A DNA stretch of 64,000 nt from the NCBI GenBank assembly GCA_021464245.1, contig JADCRB010000114.1, positions 248,001 to 312,000 on the forward strand, read 5' to 3'. Below are positions 24,967-38,200 of this stretch, piece by piece. Position numbers and translations under genes: made by a program. Source of the stretch: Carallia brachiata (Eukaryota > Streptophyta > Magnoliopsida > Malpighiales > Rhizophoraceae). Position 1 is the first letter of the stretch. Every line of letters begins with the position of its first letter. The notes beneath the pieces are model-generated. The model worked only from the letters and a program-made list of their open reading frames with translations. It was not told the DNA's origin and did no database searches.

Positions 24967-27900
24967 ATGTCAACGGAGAACGCGACGGCGGCGGGAGCCG
25001 CGGCGTCTGATTCACATGCGCCGCTCCTCCGTCCCCGGCAGGATCCAGCCTCCGCCGCCGCCACCGTCCGACCCACAACCACGCTCGCGGCCCTCCTGGG
25101 AAGGGCTGCGGGGCGGAGAGGCCCGTCCATGCTGGTCAGAGAAACGGCGGCGCGGGAGCTGGAGGAGCGGCGGGCGGACTGGGGGTTCTCGAAGCCGGTG
25201 GTGGCGGTGGACATGGTGTGGAACGCTGCGTTTGTGGTGGTGTCGATAACGATGCTGATATTGACGCCGGAGGAGAGGCCGAACACCCCAATCAGGCTGT
25301 GGATCTGCGTATATGCCCTTCAGTGTCTGGTCCACGTGGTGCTGGTCTGGTTGGAGTATAGGGGGAGGAACGCTGGGAGAGTGAGAGATGAGGAGAGTCA
25401 ACAGCTGCCACGTCATCACCATCAGCAGCAGCAGCAAGAAATGGACAGAGGGAGTGCTGATAGTGAAGATGAGGATGGGATTGATAGGAGTTTCTTGAGT
25501 TCCAACCAATCTAGGTAAGCTTTTTTTGCCTTGAAATTTCACTTTTATGCTTAATTTAATTATGGGCTGTCAATGTTGCTGAGTTTTTTTTTTTTTTGTT
25601 AGTTTTTGGGCTTCTTGGCCACTAATTGCTGTTAGAGGTTATACAAGTGTGTCTTTAAAGGTGGTGTTTTTCTCTAATGGTCGCGTTCCCCGTAGCCATG
25701 AAATGAAAAAAGATTATGAATGTGATTTAAAGATCTTTCTTAAGCTGAGAGGTGGCAATGAAAACATGGGAGTGAGGATCGATGCATTGAAACTATTTTT
25801 GTGGTCGGAAGTTGGTGCTGGGGTTTTATAAGTAGAAGGAGGCCTGAGCGTGTAAAAGAATGAGGATATGAGTCATGTATTTGATGATACGTATAGAAAT
25901 TTTGAAGTTGAAACTGTTTTGGATTGATGAGAACTTGCTAGGAAATCGTAGGTTATAATCTCGTAGAATTTTGGCATGAGTAATAGTTGTGTAAGTTTGG
26001 TGGCTGGCTATTCGCTTTTGAGATTCTCAAAATTTTCAATGTAATGTCATGTTCAGCTGAGGTTTCCGAAGTCTAGAACTTGAAATCTTTGGGAATGACT
26101 GTTGCATTTTTTTAACTGTGTGTAGTGGGATTTTCCACCTAAATTGATCGCCGAGACAACTTTAAGGTTCTGATAACCATTTATAAATGCATGCTCAAAA
26201 TGCAATTTATACTTAATCAAAAAGAAAGCAGCAACATCTCTCGATTCAACTATATCCAAGAAATTCTCTGGTAAAAAACGGTGATGGAAGTTATATAGGG
26301 ACACAATGGAAAACATCTTTGGTTAATTTGTCATTTAGGTCTCCAATGGGCCAATTAAGAAACTGTAACGTTATTGCAAAAGGAACTGAGTTCTTTTTCC
26401 CTGGTAAAATTTCCTTTAGTCATCCGATTAGAAAAGATTAAAAACTTCCTAATCCTGCTTCCTCTCTTTAGAAAAAGTAAGTGCCTGGTCAGTGAGTTGA
26501 ATGATGAAATCTCCTTCTGCAAAGGCATTTTATGTGCGTAATTGGTATTTTGTGGTTAGTTTTCTCTTATGGATAACAGATCTTTACAATGATACGTACT
26601 GATATATGTTGGGACTTTTAGTAAAAGAAGCTTTGGCTAAAGGAAGCTGTTGTTGCCTTGTTGACAATCAACTAAGGAAACTGCTCAATCAACTTAACTA
26701 GATGATTGATGGACAACCAGGCATGGAAAAGTGGAGCGGAGTCCTGTGCCATGATAATTGATTATGTCAAATACATTTGCTTAAATTAAACTAACCTCCA
26801 ACTGAAACTCTACTTTCCTTGGCAATAGCTCTGCTGCTACTAGATTGGGAATAATGAAAATATAGCCATGCATAACTTAAAATTTAGCAATTTATGAGAT
26901 ATAATTAAACTATTTGTTTTGGCAATTTGAGAGAGAAGATATTATTATAAAATTTCTTTCTTAGCTGTATTTGTTTGTCCATATTAGAATTTAGAATGGT
27001 TTGAGATACCGTATGGTAAATTGTTGGTAAAGAAGTCTCTGTGATTGCTTTTTGTGGTGCTTTTTTTTGTCTGCCAAGAGTATTTTTTTTCTTCCTTGAA
27101 TATTATTCTACACTTTCTCTTCCTATCATTTGACAATAGCTTCTGACTTCGGTCAATTGTGTTTGCATCAAACCTTTTAACTTGTTATGTAGTCAACTTG
27201 CTCCTTGACTGCTACTGATTGATAGCAAAATTATGAATTTAGTCCAGTTTCTTTTGATACTCGGATATTTTTCCTTCGTCATTTTGATATTAACTGTTGA
27301 TTTCGTTGTTGTGGCCTAGTGTTACTAAACGATTTGAATCAATCAACACAATGGCATCTTTTCTTTGGTGGATCGTTGGCTTTTATTGGGTAGTCTCTGG
27401 TGGCGATGCTCTTTTGCAAAATGCTCCTCGTTTATACTGGTATGCATTCTACATGTGATATTCATTATTTGTTTTCCTTTTTTGTGCCTCCCTCACGACT
27501 ATTCATCAGTGTAGAGATGGAGAAGGATGGGAAATGGGGAGTATTGCTGACCTTTTATGTTAAATTGCTGCCTTCTACTCAATGCACCATCCAAATTATG
27601 AGTTCACTTTAGTAGAGGTTTTAGTCTAGGCATCAAATATCATGCCACTTTCAAGCATACTTCAAGTACAAAGAGGGTTAGATGAGCTCTGTCACTCTTG
27701 GGCTTAATTCTCTAGAAAAACATTTAGTTACCCTAAGAATGTTTTCTTTTGTAAATTCACAAGAGGTTGTAAGTTAAAAAGGAAAAAATTATGTACAATC
27801 TGATACGATTTTGCAGGTTGGCTGTGGTTTTTCTGGCATTTGATGTGTTCTTTGCAATCTTTTGTGTTATTTTGGCATGTTTGATTGGGATTGCTCTCTG

Positions 27901-29788
27901 CTGCTGCTTACCTTGCATAATAGCAATCCTATATGCTGTTTCAGGGCAGGTATGAAGGAACAACTTTGTGTACATATTTACCATAAAACCTCAACATTCT
28001 TTTTGCAATTACCATTTCTTGAGCTATTATGTGATCCCCTTTACATATGGTTAAAGTTACTCTTCAACATCAAGGTGCCTATTGGTGGTATTTGCTCGAT
28101 TCTTTCGAGAACTACAAATTTAAGGTGCTCAATGTTGAGCATTACCAGGACGGGTGACCGCTTGGGAAGCCTACACTTTGGAGCCGATCACCCACAATGG
28201 GCACAAATGCGTGAGGCTCATTGAGCCAAACCAGACGATACCTTGATGTTGTGGAGTATGGGGCGCTACTTTTTAACTGGACCTGCTTTCATTCCTCTAT
28301 GACTGAATAGGAAGGTGCTTCAGAAGCAGATCTTAGTATGCTACCAAAATACAGATTTGAGGTAGCAACCAATGGTGAGAAGCCCAGTGTTGGAGCAGGG
28401 AAAATGGTTCCCATTGAAATGAGCAGTGAATACTTGGCAAACGAGTGTATACTTTTACCAGAGGATGCGGTAAGTTGCCTTTTTTCTTGCAGAGATGCTT
28501 ATTGCGAGCCTAAAGCCAATAATCTGGAATTTCTTTAGTCTATGTTTGGCATTCTCGAAAAGAAACCCCAAGTGTTACCAATTGCCCTTTATTTTTTTGT
28601 TGCATATCTTTGTCGTCAAATTTGTGCTCCAGTATAGTGTATGGATACATGAGCTAGGGTAATAAGAAGAAACAGTAGGCTGGTTAATAATCAATGACTT
28701 GACAATAGGGAAGAACAAAATTTATGATACTGGTAAGTTGGGTCAAATCAGCCAATTGGTTGCTAAACATAATTAAATTTCAGCACCTTAATGTATTTTT
28801 GGAATTGCATCGTAGCATAAATAGAAAAAAATCTTCAAAAAGGAGTTGGATGAACAATTAGATGTATAATTGAATCCTTAGTCCCCGACCCCAGTCAAGG
28901 GTGAGTCTTTTCATTCAGATTAAGATATTTTACTGGTCACCCGCCACATGCTATGCTAAACACATGAAACATAAAAGTCCAGTACAAAAAATAGTCAGAA
29001 TATATTGTGTGGTATGCAGAGTTCAGCGTATAAGCTCTTCAATTGCTAAAATGACTTGATGATTTGTTTAGCCCTTTTTGGATAATGGACAAAAGGTATG
29101 AGACTAACCATTTATTAATGAATATTCAGGGGAGAAAAAAAGCCGGTATAAATTAGTAAACTTGGTTAATTCTTCCACGCTTTCAATTTTCTGTGTCCTC
29201 TATGATTAGCTTCTCCTAAATGGTCAGTGTATTTGGGATTGTTGGCTGAAGTTTGGCATTTGAGCTAATTTCCTTAGTTCGTCTGCTTGTCCTGGTAATA
29301 GAGCAACATAATTTATGGTTTCTACTTTGTAACGTTTCTTAGGAAACTGGCTTTATCGGGAGGTACTGAACAAAGTAGATCGAGCTAAAGCCATTTCATG
29401 TTTGACCTAAGGCTTTTCTTTGAAGCACTTCATTTCTGCATTGATTTCATTAGATATATACTATCATTCAGAATGTAATGGGGTGGAAGGTTGGGGATTT
29501 TTAAGTGGTGGTGCTTTTTGGGGAGGTCCAGAAGAATTGCTATCATTGGTGGAAGATTATAGTCATCTTTTGGAGGTGGTTGGTTTTGGCGCTGCTTTGA
29601 TTGAGATGTTTTTTGTTGTTCTTCAGGAATGCTGTATATGTCTCACCTCATACGAGGATGGAGTGGAGCTCCATACACTTCCTTGCAATCATCATTTTCA
29701 TTCCACATGCATTGAGAAATGGCTTAAGATGAACGCTACGTGTCCTCTCTGCAAGTACGACATTCTCAAGGGAATTGAACAGGTATGA
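24967..29788 (+). CDS. RIE1: Membrane RING-H2 E3 ubiquitin ligase, RIE1 type
   Basis: Five exons with GT-AG introns and consistent phase: 24967-25514, 27320-27439, 27817-27949, 28311-28469, 29627-29788, giving 373 aa. The N-terminus is Ala/Arg-rich and probably cytosolic. Four hydrophobic segments follow: about 78-100 ([20 protein letters not shown]), 107-130, 190-210 ([13 protein letters not shown]) and 223-265 (a long Cys-rich stretch with CCCLPCI). The RING-H2 finger is complete: C322-x2-C325-x14-C340-x-H342-x2-H345-x2-C348-x10-C359-x2-C362. Layout and motifs match the plant family of RIE1 and its relatives; RIE1 is required for Arabidopsis seed development. It would transfer ubiquitin to unknown substrates at an endomembrane. 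The terminal GTA-TGA lies in what could be a splice donor, so a further exon is possible but not needed. Confidence 0.93.
25515..27319 (+). other. Long intron 1 of the RING gene
   Basis: 1805-bp intron with a GTAAGC donor and a CCTAG acceptor. It is AT-rich with a poly-T run near 25587. No nested gene or clear mobile element was found. Confidence 0.7.
28073..28188 (+). repeat. 5S rRNA-like relic (Cassandra-type?) in intron 3
   Basis: This intronic stretch follows the plant 5S rRNA sequence end to end. 'ttaaggtgct' aligns with the 5S TTAAGCGTGCT. 'accaggacgggtgaccgctt' with 'gggaag' aligns with the 5S internal control region (CTAGGATGGGTGACC then TCCTGGGAAG). 'tttcgagaacta' aligns with 'catcagaactcc'. 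It is too diverged, especially at the 5' end, to be a functional 5S gene. In plants such sequences are known in the LTRs of Cassandra TRIM elements and as dispersed 5S pseudogenes; I could not find the other LTR or ends. Confidence 0.55.
28470..29626 (+). other. Intron 4 of the RING gene
   Basis: 1157-bp intron with a GTAAGT donor and a TTCAG acceptor. The open frame that continues upstream of exon 5 (from 29420) is read-through of the intron and is not counted as coding. Nothing else is recognised. Confidence 0.6.
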
Positions 29789-30192
29789 AATGAACCGGTC
29801 GAAGAGACCCCCAGTTGTTGTCTCCATACCTTTTTCGTTTTCCTTTATGTATAGATGAAACCAAGGCAACAAGAAACAAGCTTTCTCAAGTTTTTGTGAA
29901 GAATTTATAGCATTTAGTCATCAGAGCTTTGTCTTACATTTTTATTACGGCCTTTGGAGATGTATTGATTCCTTGTTTTAGTTGTCTGAGAATGCTTGTG
30001 ACAAATAGACAACAATTTTCAGCTTCCTAATCGTAGTTCTACATATTTGTGCCTAAATTGGCCCACTTGTACTTGGTCTGACTTTGATTATCTATGTTGT
30101 AGTAATGCGCAGCAGTCTGAAATTCTTACACGAGAATGCATCATCCTTGTTCGTAAGTAGTTGATTTTTTGCTTTCCATGTGGATGAAAATA
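29789..30192 (+). other. 3' UTR and downstream flank of the RING gene
   Basis: T-rich sequence after the stop codon. I cannot fix a polyadenylation site. Nothing else is recognised. Confidence 0.4.
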
Positions 30193-30971
30193 GGGGTGTA
30201 CGTGAAATTGCCGACCGGCTTAAACCGATTAATCCAACCAAAATCAAATTGAAATAGTTAAGACTGCTGCAAATGAATAAATTATGGATTGTAATTTAAG
30301 CAAAATCTAAACTATCACTTAATGGATTGATTGTGATTTTGGAAATTCAAGTACTATCAAAGTCAAACTATGTCATTTTATTTTCTCATAAAGAAAACTG
30401 TGTCATTTTATTGAGTCCAAAAGCACATTTTATAAAGTCATGAAAAAATTCAATTATTTGTACAACTCTTACACTTCCACTCCAATGCATTAATAGTCCA
30501 AAATATTTTCATTAGTCCAAAACAAATTAATTGATAATCCTAGAAATATAAATGGAAGCACAATTTGTTTTGATATGTGTTTGACAATTGAATTCTCGAT
30601 AGACTATTTTTATAGTTGATTGTTTTATTAGATGTTTTTGGATATATTTTTTTTATTGGCTTTCCAACAAAGCTAATTAATTTTCTGTTCATTTCTAATA
30701 TCAAAAAATTGTCTTCTTTAACCAAAACTGAAATAAATAGTATAGAAGATACCACCTATTATGATATTGAACTTTAAACCCTTAATCTTTTTTCTGCTAT
30801 AATATGATTCAAATTGCCAATTAATCAAATCAACTTATAACTGCCATAACAATTAGATTGGTCTCATTCTTATGGTGGTTTGGTTGCAATTTTGAGAATT
30901 CTCAAATATTGCTATCACTTTTGTTTAAATAAAGGTTCAAACCGATTCAAATTGACCAATGTACGCTCCTA
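30193..30971. mobile_element. Possible hAT-type MITE
   Basis: The left end 'taggggtgtacgtgaaattg' resembles the reverse complement of the right end ('caaattgaccaatgtacgct' plus 'cctag'), and 'ggcttaaaccgatt' near the left mirrors 'ggttcaaaccgattc' near the right. The interior is AT-rich without a coding frame. I see no clear target duplication, so the boundaries are tentative. Confidence 0.4.
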
Positions 30972-33262
30972 GGTAAGTGTGCCAGACATACCCCATTGGT
31001 TCATATATACTGGTAGGTATCCCCCATAAGTGCAAATTATTGCCAGCATGCAGACTACTTAGAAGGCCAGCCTCGTCACCAGATCTGTGATTTCCGCAGA
31101 CAACCTGTAGGTGCAATCTCATTTATTAAAACTTGGTGGTAAATGTGGCTGAAATATTTGGGAGACGGAAGAGATTGGGTTCGAATTCTAAATTTTTCAA
31201 TTGAAAGTATACACATTTAACTATTTTAATTAAAGTGAATATTTGAATTGCCTAAATATTAATCTCGTATCTATGATTAACATAGTATGCTTGTTCTATG
31301 ATTCTCTAAAAATTTTTGATAAATGAGACTACGTGGATAGGTTTAATGAGACACACAGTTAATCTAACAATATTTAATAATTTATTATTTTTTTATTTTT
31401 TAAATTCAATACATCATTCACGATCTAACGGTTTAAGTTATTGTGTCTCTACTTCACCCATAAGTTTTTTTATTCTTTAAGTTTTGGTTTCTTGAATACT
31501 TGATTCCCCCAAGAAACCAAGAAATGGGGAATTACCTGAGAATCTGTGTGTATCTGTATATAAGAAGATGCAAACTCTAACAAAGTTTGAGAGGGTTTGC
31601 CGATAAAAAGAAGCGGCTTTTTGCAAAAATTTTGAATTTTTGAGAGGGGGTTCCATGTTGGAAGCAATTTGTTTTTTTTGGTCATAAAAAGAAATATAAA
31701 CTTACACGCGCATATTTCTATTTTTTTAATGTATTCTGTCTAGCTGATGTATGTATTAACTTTTTGATTTCTTTCCATAAAAAAAAAAAAAACTTAATTA
31801 GAACGAATGTTAAGGATTGATATGAAAGAAGGAGATAGAATTGAATGGTAAAATTGTATAAAACATTAGAAGGCTAATTTTTTTTTTTAATATAATGAGT
31901 ATGAAGAAAGATAGACTTTTTGTTGCCAACATTGTACTTATTTTCTTTTTGGTACATTGCAAACATTGTATTTGTTACACTCACTCATATTTAAGCCATC
32001 ACTACTGCCTTTTCGTAGAAGCTGAAATTTGGGACAAATATGTAAAATGAGACACTGAGAGGTATTTATGTTACTTTTTCAAGAGCTAAAAGCCGTTACA
32101 GACTCAACTTCCTAACTTATCGATTTAAATTCCATGCGCAGACCATCTCAGCTCATTCGAAGGCTTATAGACTTTACTCAAAAAAAAAAAAAAAACAAAG
32201 AATGATTATAGACTAACAATAATAATAAATCTTATGAAAACTTTTCATAAAATTTTCTAAATATTCATTAAGGTCCTAAAATTTATGATAGTACTAAATC
32301 TATATTAAATTTAGTTTTGAGAAACAAATAATATTAATGCAGGAAAAGGAAAAGTCGAGAAATAAACTTTTGTACAATCTACCACTCTTCAAAGACTAGT
32401 TGTTTTCCGGGGTGTAATAGAGATAATAACTCTATGTTTGAAAAGAGAACATGTGAAGAAAAGAATTGAAATTTAAATATCAATTTTCTTAATAAAATAT
32501 ACACTTTCCAAATAATTTTAAAGAGTTTTAATACCCGCGCTACATGCAGATATACGTTAATTTGATTTTATAAAAAATAATATCATATAAATATTTCAAT
32601 TTTTTAAAACACAAATATAAACACCCATTTTTATAAAAAAAAAATAATACACACTATAGTTATACTTAAGCTACCGAATGTTTCCTTTGTTAAATATTTG
32701 ATCATAATGTTCAAATTTTTATTTTTATAAACAAAAATGAAATTTATTGTTATAACAAAATCATCTATGCAATAAAATGGATACTAAACTTTGACTCATT
32801 TTCATTATTATTTGTATTAAATATTCGAGACATTATAGTAAATAGTCCACCTTTGCATCTTAGCTTCCACTAGCCCTTTTTGAACTTTCCATATTCTGGT
32901 TTTCTACCTAATAACAATAAAAAATATTTAAGTAAATATTTCATAAATTTATTGAAGATATTTGAATAAATGAAATAATGAGTATATAAATAAGTATATA
33001 TAAAAAATATGAAAATAAAAGAGGATCTAGATCGACAATCCGTCACAACTCATCATAATCACTTGTGTAAGAGCCTACTAACCAAATTATGCAAACTGTC
33101 ATTGATATGGACAGACCAAAATATTCCCATGAGAAAAAAAACAAAAATTACACTCACTGGAACTTCAATTTGTTTGTCTGAATGTACCTCCATCCTTAGG
33201 TCCGAGCTCCACAAAATAAAGTTGTCCCTTAAAAGCTGAATGATCAAATGGTATCTTTGTAA
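30972..33262. other. Intergenic region, mostly AT-rich
   Basis: No supported gene. A coding-looking stretch on the minus strand at about 30950-31110 (LQVVCGNHRSGDEAGLLSS) has balanced composition unlike its surroundings, but I do not recognise it. 31200-33000 is AT-rich with poly-A/T tracts. A 14-base direct repeat at 33263-33276 is the left target duplication of the next element. Confidence 0.35.
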
Positions 33263-33276
33263 AATACTTCACTCAA

Positions 33277-33475
33277 TCGGCAAGTGCTGGTATGAATAGT
33301 AGGGATCCGTCACCGCTTAATTAGAGGTCTCGAGTTCGAATCTCTGAAAATATAGTCGCGTTAAATACTTGTTGGGAGACCTTTACCACCCTTTAAAGTC
33401 TTACATGAGTCGGTGTAAATTAGTCAACCCATTAAACTGGACACTGAATAATCTCAAACAAAAAAAAAAATAAAT
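33277..33475 (+). mobile_element. tRNA-derived SINE
   Basis: About 199 bp with an RNA polymerase III type promoter: a box A-like 'tcggcaagtgctgg' at the 5' end and a box B 'gagttcgaatctc' at about 33331-33343. The 3' end is an A-rich tail. It is flanked by a perfect 14-bp duplication, AATACTTCACTCAA, at 33263-33276 and 33476-33489. It has no coding capacity and would depend on a LINE for movement. Confidence 0.85.
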
Positions 33476-33489
33476 AATACTTCACTCAA

Positions 33490-34629
33490 GGTATCAAGCT
33501 CCAAACTAGCTTCATCAAATGCTTGTTTGGCAAGAACGCAGACACTGTTAAAACAAAACAACCCAAAATAAAGAATAGCACAATGAATTGCTTACTTACG
33601 CAAGCAAAACTTTCCATATCATTCAGGAGAATACATAATCTCTTAATAGAAGATAGAAAAAATAAGAACCAAATTCAATCAAATGGGATAGGTGAGAGGT
33701 AAAATGTTGTTTACAATAGCAGTAGTCTATAAAAATAAAATTAATAAAACTAACATTGTTTGTACTGCTAAGAATTGTAAATTATTTATTTAATATTTTT
33801 CTTTTAGTAACAAAGGGAGGGACAATGCTTAATATATACAAAGTAATTGTAGGAAAGAAATATCTCTTATATCTTCTAATAAAATTTTTAACAACTCAAG
33901 CGGAGCGTAATCTAAAAAGTGAAGACTAAATTTTGTAAAAATAGAGATTTTTACTAACTAGTCTGCAGTCTAATTATCTTTTCAATAGATATAAATAATA
34001 TCAATAATTATTTATTTAACATTTATTATGATAGAAGAAGATTAAAACTTAAATAAAATTTTTTCAAATTTTACAGCATGTAATTATTCATGATGAGAAA
34101 GAGAGATCAGAAACCAACCTCAAAACACTCAAAATGTGACTTAAAGTAGTGGAGAAGCATTATTGGCAAGTCCCCATCAAAAGCAAAAATAAAATAAAAT
34201 AAAAACTCAAAAAACAAAAAAAAAACCTCCTTAATTTGTTAGAAAAAAGAAAAGAAAAGGGAAGTGAACAATTTTCCCTGTCCTGTCTTGTCTGCACTTA
34301 GAAACAGAGAAAAAGAGGAAGAGAGAGACCAATCAAAGAAAAACAAAAACAAAAGCAAAATCCTGAGCAGCAAAAAGCATAGAGAGTGAAAAATATTTTA
34401 ATTAGTAATCACAACAATAAATAAATAATAATAATAATAATAATCGGAAAAAGAATATCAGAAAACTCGACTTCGATTTTCTATTCGTATCGGAAATTTC
34501 GATCTCTCTCGGCGGCGGCGGCGGCGGCGGCGTCAGAAATCGAGATAGAGAGAGGAGAATTGGTGTTAAGTCATTTTTTTGGTGTGTGCGTGCGCGCGGG
34601 CGTTGATGTGTAGGTTTGTTGTTCCTTTT
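33490..34629 (+). promoter_or_regulatory. Upstream region and 5' UTR of VAC14
   Basis: 33490-34380 is AT-rich intergenic DNA with nothing recognised. From about 34380 the sequence looks like a plant leader: a (TAA)n tract (34419-34442), then a (GGC)n run at 34511-34532, then 'gagagagagg' and a (GT/GC)n stretch before the ATG. The transcription start is not fixed. ATGs near 34378 and 34605 precede the chosen start, so a short upstream ORF is possible. Confidence 0.4.
34511..34532. repeat. (GGC)n microsatellite in the VAC14 leader
   Basis: Seven GGC units in a row, about 100 bases upstream of the VAC14 ATG and in strong contrast to the AT-rich surroundings. It could form a stable structure in the leader. 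Confidence 0.8.
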
Positions 34630-35239
34630 ATGGCCGACACTCTCAACGTGATTCCGGCGTCCATTCTCCGTAATCTCTCCGATAAGCTCTACGAGAAGCG
34701 TAAGAATGCTGCTCTCGAGGTCCGTCTCGCTTTCTCTTCTTTTGTTTTCCTTTTCTTTTTTTTTTTTTTCTTTGTGATTCAATTTTGATTTCTAGGGTTT
34801 TGAATTGGTTTGAATTTTTTGTCTGTTGTTCTGTTTTGGTTTGAACATGTTGTGTTGCGGTGTAGGTTGAGGGAATAGTGAAGCAGCTGGCGGCTGCGGC
34901 GGAACACGAGAAGATATCGGCGGTGATCAACTTGTTGAAGACGGAGTTCACATCCTCGCCACTGGCCAACCACCGCAAGGTTTGTAAAATTATCTATAAA
35001 AAAAAAAATAAAAATTGTGCAACTTCGTTATAGTTTTCTGGTTCTTCAAGGTTTTCAATGAGTTGCCGAATTCTTGTTGTTTGATTTTTTTTTCCGGTTT
35101 GATGACGAAGAATTGAATTTTGTAGGGAGGATTGATTGGCCTAGCTGCTGCAACAGTAGGGTTGACTTCGGAAGCAGCACAACATCTGGAGGTACTTGAC
35201 TGGCAGTAGTCTCTGCATGCATGCTTTTGAGCCTATCTT

Positions 35240-35274
<35 letters not shown>

Positions 35275-38200
35275 TTAGGCCTTTCAGGATGTTAATAGTG
35301 GCTAATATATATACAATGTGCTTTACAGTATGAAAGGCTGAATGTATTTTTAGAAAATGTGGTCATAGTTGATCGAGTTAGCAACCATTCTTGATAGCAC
35401 AATGTCAGTAGGGATTGAGTCTTCAGTAAAGTTGTATTAGGATGGGGAATCAAATTGTCAATTTGTCATCAAGAATCTTCACCAAGGATCTTTTTGCAAC
35501 CAAATTATCCACCTAACTAATTGAGAGGAGAAGAATTCTTATAAATAGCTGGGAAGCCATGGAGGGACCAAATAAGGCTCCAGAATTGTCAGAAGTAGTT
35601 CAGAATAGTTATCTAATTCTTTTGAGGGTTAAATAATGTCAGCTTATTTGGATGCTTGTTGAGGCCTAATTCATGGTGAATTTGAGGGGTTGAAGGCCAT
35701 ACTAGCCACGAAAATGAGAATTATCTTAATTATTCTATTCCTTCATTTATAACATTTTATGAATGTTCTTTGACTTATCCCCTTTTTTGTATGTAGTAAT
35801 TTTTCCTTCCTCTTCTTTGTGTGATTTATGTAATCTGCTATTACTTTGGGTGCACCTTGCAGCAAATTGTGCCACCCGTGCTTAATTCTTTTTCTGACGA
35901 AGATAGCAGAGTTCGTTATTATGCTTGTGAAGCTTTGTATAATATTGCTAAGGTAAGAATGGAATTGGATGGGCTATATGCTAAGGCTTTTACTTTCGTT
36001 GTTATGCTGTGGTTTCTAACATTTTCTTATTTTGAGGTGCAGGTTGTGAGAGGAGATTTTATCATATTTTTTAATCAAATTTTTGATGCCTTGTGTAAAC
36101 TTTCGGCTGACTCAGATGCCAATGTACAAAGTGCTGCTCACCTTCTGGATCGGCTTGTAAAGGTAAAAAGACAATCAATTATCCAAAATTACCTATGGTT
36201 CTTGGAATTGCGGTCTGATACCCTTTCGTGATGAAACAGGATATCGTTACTGAAAGTGATCAGTTCAGGTGCGAAACTGTTGGATTTATGATGCCAATTG
36301 GCAGATGATGTTTGGAGCTGTTTTGACAATTCGATTTTTTTTTTCATTTTTGTTTTATTGATATTCCTTTTCAGCATCGAAGAATTTATACCGTTGTTGA
36401 GAGAACGCATGAATGTCTTCGATCCTTATGTGCGCCAGTTTTTGGTGGGATGGATCACTGTTTTGGACAGTGTTCCAGATATAGATATGCTGGGTTTTCT
36501 TCCAGATTTTCTTGATGGTAAATGATACTTATCCTATGCGGTGTATTTTCTCCTTGCTGTTTAATGCTTATGAACTGACCATCTTTTGCTAAATCTCAGG
36601 TTTGTTTAATATGTTGAGTGATTCTAGCCATGAAATACGACAGCAAGCTGATTCTGCTCTCTCAGAATTTCTCCAGGAGATTAAGAATTCACCGGTAAGA
36701 TTATTTGTGGTCTTAAATGGCAAATATTTCTGTATTTCAGATTCCTGGTTATTTTTTTAAAAGCAACAAAAAAGGCTTGTTCCTTCTTCCTGCTCATTTT
36801 TCAAGAGAAAATCTTTCAAGCAATGTATTTTTTACCTCCTTGTTTTAAATATATGTTTTGTCTTCTTTTTTCATGTAGAGATTATGTCACTGCATCATGT
36901 GTTTTAACATAGAAACAAATTCTTCTGTTCATTTGCGATTTTCTGACTCGAGCAGTGCTACTGTTGAAGTCTGTAGATTATGGTCGCATGGCTGAAATAT
37001 TGGTGCAAAGAGCAGCTTCTCCAGATGAATTTACTCGATTGACAGCTATAACATGGGTAAGAAGATACACTATATATATATATATATATATATTGTATGT
37101 GTCAGTACTGCATACCTATTACCATGCATTCACGTCTCTCTACTTCTTTGCATATGCATGCATGTGGCTTTGCTTTCAATTTGTTGATACTATTTGTCCA
37201 TCGTATGTTTACCTGAAGTATCTCTTACAGTTCTATGTCCAGTTCTTTTTTTTTGGTAATTTTTCAGATTTCTTGCATTGTTTTGACTGTGACAGATTAA
37301 TGAATTTGTAAAGCTTGGTGGGGACCAACTTGTTCCATATTATGCAGATATACTGGGAGCCATTCTGCCCTGTATATCGGACAAAGAAGAAAAAATTAGT
37401 GTGGTAACGCGGCTTAAACATTTTTAAAAGTACATTTGCACTGCTAAACTTATTGTGCTGAGCTATCTTCTCCTCCTTTTCTCTGTTTCTTCCATCTATT
37501 TCTGAATGTAAGGTTGCTCGTGAAACAAATGAAGAGCTTCGTGCTATCCAGGCTGATCCTTCAGATGGATTTGATGTTGGAGCAATACTATCCATTGCAC
37601 GAAGGTGTAGCTCTTTGACTTGGAGGGAAAATTATAATAGTTTATAAAAATCAGGAAAAAAGAGCAAATAAGCATTCTGGCTTTACTTATATGTTCTGTC
37701 TAGCACAAGACGATTGACTCTTCCAATTCTTTAGGCAATTGCATAGTGAGTGGGAGGGTACTCGAATTGAAGCATTGCACTGGATATCAACCCTTTTGAA
37801 CAGACATCGTGCTGAGGTAAACGGAACTAGCTGAAAATCATATCATATACATGTCTGCCCTTTGTTGGGTTTCTGAGAAGCAACGTCATTAGGTGAAGTC
37901 GAAATGTTTATTCTGGTTCCTCTATTTTGCTAGATTATATTTTATCAAACATGGTAACCGTCTAGGTAGGTTGAAGAGGTAGTTTCTTGATATGGGCTTT
38001 GAGTACTAAAGATGTCCTTAGTTTCTGATTCTGTTTTTGGCTTCACTGGAATATTTGTAAGGACAATTAGTGTACCTTTTTTTTCCATGTATTGTGGATC
38101 ACTAGGGGCTTGAGTTTTCATCATCTGACTGTTATGTGGCCTCATCATACAACACAACTTATTCATATAAAACATCCCTGCACTCTTATTCCTTCAGTTT

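Noticed and set aside
24912..25542. Minus-strand frames of 124-176 codons across RING exon 1
   Set aside because: Antisense shadow of a GC-rich exon; composition is His/Arg/Ser noise with no family.
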